A stretch of 10,559 bases of DNA. Origin: CAZRAL01 sp964598005. Its GTDB lineage: Bacteria > Pseudomonadota > Gammaproteobacteria > Burkholderiales > Usitatibacteraceae. Made by a program: the position numbers and the translations under genes. Below the pieces are notes generated by a model. That model saw only the letters and a program-made list of their open reading frames with translations. It was not told the origin of the DNA and did no database searches. The stretch is from positions 1 to 10,559 of the forward strand of contig CAZRAL010000073.1 in assembly GCA_964598005.1 (NCBI GenBank), written 5' to 3'. Shown piece after piece: positions 5,851 through 10,559 of the stretch (position 1 is its first letter; the number at the start of each line of letters is the position of its first letter).

Positions 5851-7385
5851 GGTTCTTTAGCCCGTTTTTCGCCAGGTACTGGCGCTCGGGTGCGCAATTC
5901 GGCCTTGAATTCACGCAAGCGTGCTTCAGTGCCGGACAGTTCGTAAAAATCGCCATCGCGGGCTTTGAGCGCTATTTCCAGCTGTTCGATAGCACCGATT
6001 AAATTGCCGCGGCGATAATACGATTCGCCGAGCGACCGATGTTGTGCCAGCCGCTTGTTATTTAGCGCATAACCCTTTGCCGCCAGATCATAGAGTTTGG
6101 GATCGTCCTGAATGTTACGTAGCCGCTCGGTTACCGCGGCCAGTCCTTCAGTTGTCTGGCCTGCTTCAAACAAGGTATCGACATAACCATAAAAAAGCGC
6201 CCGGCGGTCGGGGAACTGCTTCAGCGCATTTTTGTAGATTGCCAATGCTTCTTTCCACTGGCGCTGATCGGCCCTGATTTGTGCGGCGAGTAACTCGATC
6301 CATGGGTTAGTCTCCCCTGATGCGCGCACGGTTGCAAGCTCGCGATTTGCGCCTGCAAAATCGCGGGTGCGTTTTAGCGCCAGCGCCAAGCCGTACACAT
6401 CGGCACGATCGCGCAGAATAGTCTTTTCTGCAATGGCGGCGCGAAAGAAAGTTATCGCCTCGTTTATGCCGCTGGTCATGACGCGTAGTTTGGCCCGCGC
6501 CATGCGGTAATCCATGCTGTCCGGCGCATGGCGTGGCATCATGGTGCTGATACGATCTTGCATATCCGCGATGCGCTCCGAAGTGAGCGGATGAGAGCGC
6601 AAATAACCCGGCGCTTTGCTGTCGTTATAACGGCTGGCGCGTTGTAGACGTTCGAAAAATGTGGCCATTCCCTGCGGATCAAAACTGGCCCGATCCATGA
6701 CCTGCAATCCAAGCCGGTCTGCTTCACGCTCGAATTCGCGTGAATAATCGAGCTGATTTTGATAACTCAACGCCATGCTGGAGGTAATAGCGGCTTCGGT
6801 CACCGCACTGCTGGAAGAAGAATTGGAACGCGAGGCGAGTATGGCCGCAGCCAACCCGACCAGTTGCCAAAGGGCTGCATTCTTCTGGCTGGCCATGCCG
6901 CGCGCCTGATGGCGTTGCAGAATATGCGAGATTTCATGCCCCATCACACTGGCCAGCTCCGATTCATTGCTGGTTGCCAGTACCAACCCGCTATGCACAC
7001 CGATAAAACCGCCGAGCAACGCAAAGGCATTGATCGAATCATCATTCAGCAGGAAAAATTCAAAATCGCGACGATTATCGCTAGTCGCACCCGGGCTGGC
7101 GGCTACCAGGCGGTTGCCCAGCGCATTGATATAGTCGGATAGTTCGGCGTCATCGATAAAAGTACGATCACTGCGTACCTCCACCATAATGCGTTTGCCG
7201 ATGGCGCGTTCCTGAATTTCCGACAAGGCCGCATCGGAAGGGTCACCCAATTCTGGCAGCCCCTCCGTTATGGCCAGTCGCGGGGCAAGCAATGCCAGTG
7301 TGAGCGCAAGAATGGGAAAAAAATGTTTAAGCAAAAGAGTCAACCAGTAAAATAGAATAGTCTGTGGACTACGCAATAACGGCAA
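5847..7385 (-). CDS. BepA-like periplasmic M48 metalloprotease with C-terminal TPR repeats
   Basis: This protein belongs to the BepA (YfgC) type of peptidase M48, periplasmic zinc proteases that assist outer-membrane protein assembly and degrade stalled substrates. The 512-residue frame has a hydrophobic export segment (about residues 10-36) and the zinc motif HEISH (150-154). The third ligand is probably Glu219 of the ExxxD motif in YSREFEREAD (214-223). SHPLTSERI (264-272) contains the His that lies near the active site in BepA. Residues from about 330 to 480 have a helical TPR-like pattern. The start is uncertain: the outermost candidate is TTG at 7383-7385, no in-frame ATG precedes the export segment, and a later TTG (near residue 15) is possible. 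It overlaps soxX by ATGA and heads the operon, with moaC diverging 42 nt away. Confidence 0.92.
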   Translation of the reverse strand: MPLLRSPQTILFYWLTLLLKHFFPILALTLALLAPRLAITEGLPELGDPSDAALSEIQERAIGKRIMVEVRSDRTFIDDAELSDYINALGNRLVAASPGATSDNRRDFEFFLLNDDSINAFALLGGFIGVHSGLVLATSNESELASVMGHEISHILQRHQARGMASQKNAALWQLVGLAAAILASRSNSSSSSAVTEAAITSSMALSYQNQLDYSREFEREADRLGLQVMDRASFDPQGMATFFERLQRASRYNDSKAPGYLRSHPLTSERIADMQDRISTMMPRHAPDSMDYRMARAKLRVMTSGINEAITFFRAAIAEKTILRDRADVYGLALALKRTRDFAGANRELATVRASGETNPWIELLAAQIRADQRQWKEALAIYKNALKQFPDRRALFYGYVDTLFEAGQTTEGLAAVTERLRNIQDDPKLYDLAAKGYALNNKRLAQHRSLGESYYRRGNLIGAIEQLEIALKARDGDFYELSGTEARLREFKAELRTRAPVPGEKRAKEP

Positions 7386-7427
7386 GGTTCCATAATTTGA
7401 TTACCAACCATGGGATTGTAACAACGG

Positions 7428-7904
7428 ATGAGTACATTGAATCATTTCGATAAACAAGGGCGCGCCCACATGGTTGATATTGCACTCAAACCAGAAACCA
7501 TGCGCATGGCCAAAGCCTGTGGATCTATTCGCATGCTACCTGCCACGTTGCAATTAATTCAAAGTGGTTCGGCAAAAAAAGGCGATGTGCTGGGTGTAGC
7601 GCGTATCGCCGCACTTCAGAGTGCCAAAAAGACGCCGGACCTGATCCCGTTGGCGCATCCCATCATACTTACCAGTGTCGCTGTGGAATTCCTTATTGAT
7701 GAATCCGCGAGCACAATCGAGTGCATCGCCGAAGTCACTACCTGCGGGCGCACCGGCGTGGAAATGGAAGCGCTGACCGCGGTCAATATCGGGCTTCTCA
7801 CCATATATGATATGGTCAAGGCCGTTGATCGCGGCATGGTGATATCCCATATCCGCTTGCTTGAAAAGCGTGGTGGTAAATCGGGTGATTTTGTCGCCGA
7901 TTAA
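7428..7904 (+). CDS. moaC: Cyclic pyranopterin monophosphate synthase MoaC
   Basis: MoaC works after MoaA (a radical SAM GTP cyclase) to form cyclic pyranopterin monophosphate, the first stable intermediate of molybdenum cofactor synthesis, in the cytoplasm. The 158 residues align almost without gaps to E. coli MoaC. They include AHMVD (13-17), KKGDVLGVARIA (50-61) with Lys51, and DLIPLAHP (71-78) with His77. GVEMEALTA (110-118), TIYDMVKAV (125-133) with Asp128 and Lys131, and the C-terminal GGKSGDF are also present. The ATG at 7428 gives the expected N-terminus, though its ribosome site is weak. It is divergent from the M48 protease gene and apparently monocistronic. The other moa genes are not in the window. 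Confidence 0.97.
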   Translation: MSTLNHFDKQGRAHMVDIALKPETMRMAKACGSIRMLPATLQLIQSGSAKKGDVLGVARIAALQSAKKTPDLIPLAHPIILTSVAVEFLIDESASTIECIAEVTTCGRTGVEMEALTAVNIGLLTIYDMVKAVDRGMVISHIRLLEKRGGKSGDFVAD

Positions 7905-8160
7905 TAGTCCTATGTAACATCACTGTTTCAGCAATTCATTACCAGACTTCCCCCTTTCCCAAAGAGGGGAACTATAGTGGTTGGGAACAACCGATCTTGC
8001 CTCCTGCTGAGAGAAAAAATTTTCAACAGCAAGCCGTTTTGCCTCTGCATAACGGTCGACAGTAATTCCTTTCCTTCTTTTTGCTGGCTGACGCTCCAGC
8101 TGATTTGACATCGCGCCCAGCCGTGTGGCGTTATGGTCAGCGGGAATTTATCCCTTTTTG
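7905..8160. other. Intergenic stretch with no intact gene; possible decayed minus-strand ORF
   Basis: No complete gene is recognisable between moaC and the promoter of the first surface-protein paralog. On the minus strand, two overlapping open frames (about 7920-8111 and 7928-8170) could be read. The first contains GITVDRYAEAKRLAVENF, which faintly resembles a segment I associate with phage or plasmid primase/helicase proteins. Its C-terminal part is only a translation of the hairpin-bearing repeat at 7948-7992. A decayed mobile-element fragment is possible, but chance is not excluded. Confidence 0.35.
7948..7992 (+). repeat. Two adjacent small hairpins (REP-like) downstream of moaC
   Basis: The first hairpin (7948-7971) pairs TTCCCCCTTT with AAAGAGGGGAA, leaving one bulged A and a CCC loop. 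The second (7979-7992) is a perfect 5-bp stem, GGTTG/CAACC, closed by a GGAA tetraloop. They begin 44 nt after the moaC stop. No T-run follows, so an ordinary intrinsic terminator is not supported. They could protect the 3' end of the moaC mRNA or be a dispersed palindromic repeat of the genome. Confidence 0.45.
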
Positions 8161-8189
8161 TTTGCATCATTAGAAAAGTGTGCTAATAT
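8161..8189 (+). promoter_or_regulatory. Putative sigma-70-like promoter with extended -10 for the tandem surface-protein genes
   Basis: TTTGCA (8161-8166) is separated by exactly 17 nt from TAATAT (8184-8189). The -10 box is preceded by TGC, giving an extended -10 (TGCTAATAT). Predicted transcription starts near 8196, about 59 nt before the ATG at 8255. The -10 box lies inside the left arm of the palindrome at 8182-8226, so a protein bound there could control it. Confidence 0.5.
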
Positions 8190-8226
8190 TTTGTGGCGGG
8201 AATAATTCCCGCCATAAAATATTAGC
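8182..8226 (+). repeat. 45-nt near-perfect palindrome overlapping the -10 box (candidate operator or 5' UTR hairpin)
   Basis: The 21-nt arms (8182-8202 and 8206-8226) flank a TAA centre. The core is GGCGGGAA-TAA-TTCCCGCC, flanked by AT-rich GCTAATATTTT and its complement. The only mismatch (G8193 against T8215) becomes a G-U wobble in plus-strand RNA. The element lies 28 nt upstream of the ATG at 8255. It overlaps the -10 box and the expected transcription start. It could be an operator or an mRNA structure, and the absence of a following T-run argues against a simple terminator. Confidence 0.85.
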
Positions 8227-8242
8227 TTCTAAAAACGCCTCT

Positions 8243-8248
8243 AAAGGA
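8243..8248 (+). promoter_or_regulatory. Ribosome binding site fixing the start at 8255
   Basis: AAAGGA lies 6 nt before the ATG at 8255. The alternative ATG at 8342, directly before the signal-peptide core, has only A/T-rich sequence ahead of it and no Shine-Dalgarno. This supports the longer N-terminus. Confidence 0.7.
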
Positions 8249-8254
8249 AAATCC

Positions 8255-9802
8255 ATGAAAAAAAGCGCTTGTCTGAATTGTGTTGCCACCTCTGAACCTT
8301 CTACGACAAAAACTGCGGGATATACCCAGAAAAAATTTTCCATGCATACCAAACTCTCCGCCGCTGTGCTGGCGGGACTGGCTACGCTGGGAGTAACAAC
8401 TAGCGAAGCCGTGCACGTCAGCCCGGATGGCAGAGGGCAGGTGCTGATTTACCCTTACTACACGGTGCGCAACTCAAAAGGGAACGCGTCTGACCGATTT
8501 GATACTTATGTTAGTGTGACCAATAGACACAATCAGGCCAATGCGCTCAAGGTGCGCTTCCGGGAAGCGCGGCGCGGGGCAGAGGTATTGTCGTTCAATC
8601 TATTTTTGTCGCGATTCGATATGTGGACGGGGGCTGTGGTCAGAACTCAAAATGGAGCCATGCTGATTTCCAACGATAGATCCTGCACGGCGCCAAACAA
8701 TCTGTTTGCACTGAAAAATCCCGCTTTGCCCGCAGCACAGATTCAAATGACGCCCAACGTATTTAAAAATCACCAGTATCAAACGGCATTTGATGACGGG
8801 GTATTTGGCCTGGATCGTACCCGCGAAGGCTATTTTGAGGTGATCGAGATGGGGGTCATTACGGATTCAGCCCTGATCGAGGCGCTAGAGCATAACGCGA
8901 ATGGTATTCCGGTAAACTGTAGTTTGTTTGGAACGCTTGATAAAACCCTGGGGGGGACACTAGCCCCGCCTGGAGGCGGGCTTTCTGGGCGGGCATCACT
9001 GCTCAGCGCAACAACAGGAGCCCATTTTGCCTACGATGCCACGGCGCTGACACAGTGGAGCGATCAGGTAAGGTATACAGAAAGTGGTGGTAATGGCCCT
9101 GCTATTACCAATGCCTCCCCCCCAGTCAGCCGGGTGATGACTGATGAGGGGGTGGTGCAGGCGACGTGGGCTGAGCCAAGAGATGCGGTTTCAGCCACGC
9201 TGATGAATGTTGAGTTGACGAATGAGTATGTGCTGGATTCAGCCACATTGTCGGGCACCGATTGGGTGGTGATGTTTCCAACCAAGTCAGCGTATGTGCA
9301 GCCAGGTAATGGTCCAGCAAAAGCACCTTTCGACTATAACAATGACAATGGGGCGTGCTACCCAGGCAGTTATGTTTTGTTTGACCGTGAAGGAAAATTT
9401 CAAAACCCACCAGGAATTATTTTTCCATCTGTAGGGTTGCCCATAGATTACGTATCGTTTCCGCAATGTTGGCAAACTAATGTCATTTCTTTTGACAGGC
9501 CAGATGATAGCTCCAGCATGTTGCTGGGAAGTCCGCTTTCGCGCTTTTTTACCGCTCACTGGAAAAAATCGGAGAGCGGTTGGTTCGGAGCCATATTTAA
9601 TATTTCATCCATTACCCCAACCAGTGCCATGCTACTCAAACTCGACGGCACAGTAAGCAAAATCAAAGGCACCCACTACGGCTTGCCAGTGGTAGGTTTC
9701 ATGGTTCACGACTATATCAATAATTCCGTACCGGGTTCCACTTACGGGGGCTTATTGCATCATAAGACGTCAGCCTATATTGATATGGAGGCTGCGCCGT
9801 AA
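8255..9802 (+). CDS. Exported protein of unknown function, first of two tandem paralogs
   Basis: I do not recognise a named domain. The 515-residue protein begins with about 30 polar residues (including a CLNC at 6-9). A hydrophobic signal core follows, with likely cleavage after TTSEA (residue 52), so the mature protein begins VHVSPDG. It probably acts in the periplasm or at the cell surface. The mature part looks beta-rich. Blocks shared with the next gene are GQVLIYPYYTVR (61-72), SFNLFLS (113-119), DMWTGA (122-127), GAMLISND (134-141) with Cys144, and RTREGYFEVIEMG (188-200), with Cys222 further on. Two later cysteines (NGACYPGS, FPQCWQ) suggest disulfides. I see no second membrane span, LPXTG or PEP-CTERM tail. 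Two 7-nt mononucleotide runs (8950-8956, 9117-9123) lie in the frame. The start at 8255 has a good ribosome site. Confidence 0.85.
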   Translation: MKKSACLNCVATSEPSTTKTAGYTQKKFSMHTKLSAAVLAGLATLGVTTSEAVHVSPDGRGQVLIYPYYTVRNSKGNASDRFDTYVSVTNRHNQANALKVRFREARRGAEVLSFNLFLSRFDMWTGAVVRTQNGAMLISNDRSCTAPNNLFALKNPALPAAQIQMTPNVFKNHQYQTAFDDGVFGLDRTREGYFEVIEMGVITDSALIEALEHNANGIPVNCSLFGTLDKTLGGTLAPPGGGLSGRASLLSATTGAHFAYDATALTQWSDQVRYTESGGNGPAITNASPPVSRVMTDEGVVQATWAEPRDAVSATLMNVELTNEYVLDSATLSGTDWVVMFPTKSAYVQPGNGPAKAPFDYNNDNGACYPGSYVLFDREGKFQNPPGIIFPSVGLPIDYVSFPQCWQTNVISFDRPDDSSSMLLGSPLSRFFTAHWKKSESGWFGAIFNISSITPTSAMLLKLDGTVSKIKGTHYGLPVVGFMVHDYINNSVPGSTYGGLLHHKTSAYIDMEAAP

Positions 9803-9865
9803 ACCATCTCTGTTTACAAATTATGCGCGCCTCACCGAATATAAAAACCACTGGAGAAATCGATC

Positions 9866-10559
9866 ATGAATCAACTTGTTAAACGTAGCCGGACACACAT
9901 TAAGCCAGACTTGGCGCTTACAAAAAAATCCCTTTCCGCCAGCATATTGGCCGGATTGTTTGCGTTAGGAGCAACGACTAGCGAAGCAGTACACGTCAGC
10001 CCGGATGGGGTGGGGCAAGTGCTGATTTACCCTTACTACACCGTGCGTAGCCCCAAAGGAAGTGCCACTGCCCGATTCGATACCTATATCAGCATCAGCA
10101 ATAAAACCGATCAGACCAAAGCGGTCAAAGTGCATTTGCGCGAAGGCCGACGCGGGGTACCCACCTTGAGTTTTAATCTCTTTTTATCTAGTCATGACAT
10201 GTGGACGGGTGCGCTGGTGCGTACCAGTGAAGGCGCAATGCTGATTTCCAATGACCAATCGTGCACAATGCCCACGAATCTGTTTGCATTGAAAGACCCG
10301 TCGTCCCCAACAGCAACGACCGCCCCCAATGCGCTGCATTTCTCATTGTTTTCTGATCCTGGGCCTCCTGACCTGAGTTATGAAGGGGGGGCTGTGAGCG
10401 ATGATCGCACGCGGGAAGGTTATATCGAAGTGATCGAAATGGGGCAGATCACTGCGCCCGCGCAGATAGAAGCGGCAAAACATGGTGCGAATGGGGTGCC
10501 GGGAAATTGTGCGCTTTTTGACTCGCTCAATATGATGCTGGGTAGCACATTAAAGGCGC
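9866..10559 (+). CDS. Exported protein of unknown function, second tandem paralog (3' end outside window)
   Basis: The frame is open for 231 codons and runs off the window end. The ATG at 9866 has a GGAG ribosome site about 9 nt upstream and lies 63 nt after the previous stop, so co-transcription is likely. A 22-residue basic/polar n-region precedes a hydrophobic signal core, with predicted cleavage after TTSEA (residue 41). The mature start VHVSPDG is identical to that of the paralog. Shared blocks include GQVLIYPYYTVR (50-61), SFNLFLS (102-108), DMWTGA (111-116), GAMLISND (123-130) with Cys133, and RTREGYIEVIEMG (181-193), with Cys215 further on. It differs mainly in a Pro/Ser/Thr-rich insert (about 145-180), which contains a 7-G run (10385-10391). 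Function is unknown. Confidence 0.85.
   Translation, partial: MNQLVKRSRTHIKPDLALTKKSLSASILAGLFALGATTSEAVHVSPDGVGQVLIYPYYTVRSPKGSATARFDTYISISNKTDQTKAVKVHLREGRRGVPTLSFNLFLSSHDMWTGALVRTSEGAMLISNDQSCTMPTNLFALKDPSSPTATTAPNALHFSLFSDPGPPDLSYEGGAVSDDRTREGYIEVIEMGQITAPAQIEAAKHGANGVPGNCALFDSLNMMLGSTLKA

Noticed and set aside
8963..8985. Terminator-like hairpin CCCGCC-TGGA-GGCGGG followed by CTTTCT
   Set aside because: It lies within the coding frame of the first paralog (a Pro/Gly-rich segment) and lacks a real T-run.
1..10559. CRISPR array, tRNA gene, complete IS or prophage
   Set aside because: No regularly spaced direct repeats, cloverleaf sequence, transposase or phage structural gene was seen.

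Overview
The window reads as a chromosomal segment of a betaproteobacterium with sulfur-oxidising capacity, possibly Nitrosomonadales/Gallionellaceae-like. This placement is inferred from three things: a 4.5S SRP RNA directly upstream of dnaX-ybaB-recR, a soxXA pair, and moderate GC content. No 16S or other definitive marker is present.

Layout. Positions 1-323 hold no convincing gene, only a T-rich tract. On the minus strand, selD (selenophosphate synthetase, Cys type) is followed by a small overlapping multi-pass membrane protein that starts at TTG. Divergent from selD is the SRP RNA gene (about 1834-1930) with an extended -10 promoter. The plus-strand set dnaX (clamp-loader subunit), ybaB (nucleoid-associated protein) and recR (recombination mediator) follows. 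A 64-nt inverted repeat sits between dnaX and ybaB.

Convergent with recR is a tightly packed minus-strand operon: a BepA-like M48 metalloprotease with TPRs, then soxX, then soxA. The protease and soxX share an ATGA overlap, and soxX and soxA are 2 nt apart. SoxXA is the periplasmic c-type cytochrome complex that attaches thiosulfate to SoxYZ. No soxYZ or soxB lies here, so those would have to be encoded elsewhere. moaC (molybdenum cofactor synthesis) diverges from the protease gene.

Behind moaC is a roughly 350-nt gene-free stretch with small hairpins and a possible decayed ORF. It ends in a putative extended -10 promoter whose -10 box lies inside a 45-nt near-perfect palindrome. That promoter faces two tandem paralogous exported proteins of unknown function, the second cut by the window end. 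They share long n-region signal peptides, conserved Cys positions and blocks of near-identical sequence, and they contain three 7-nt mononucleotide runs. This last region is the least explained part of the window.
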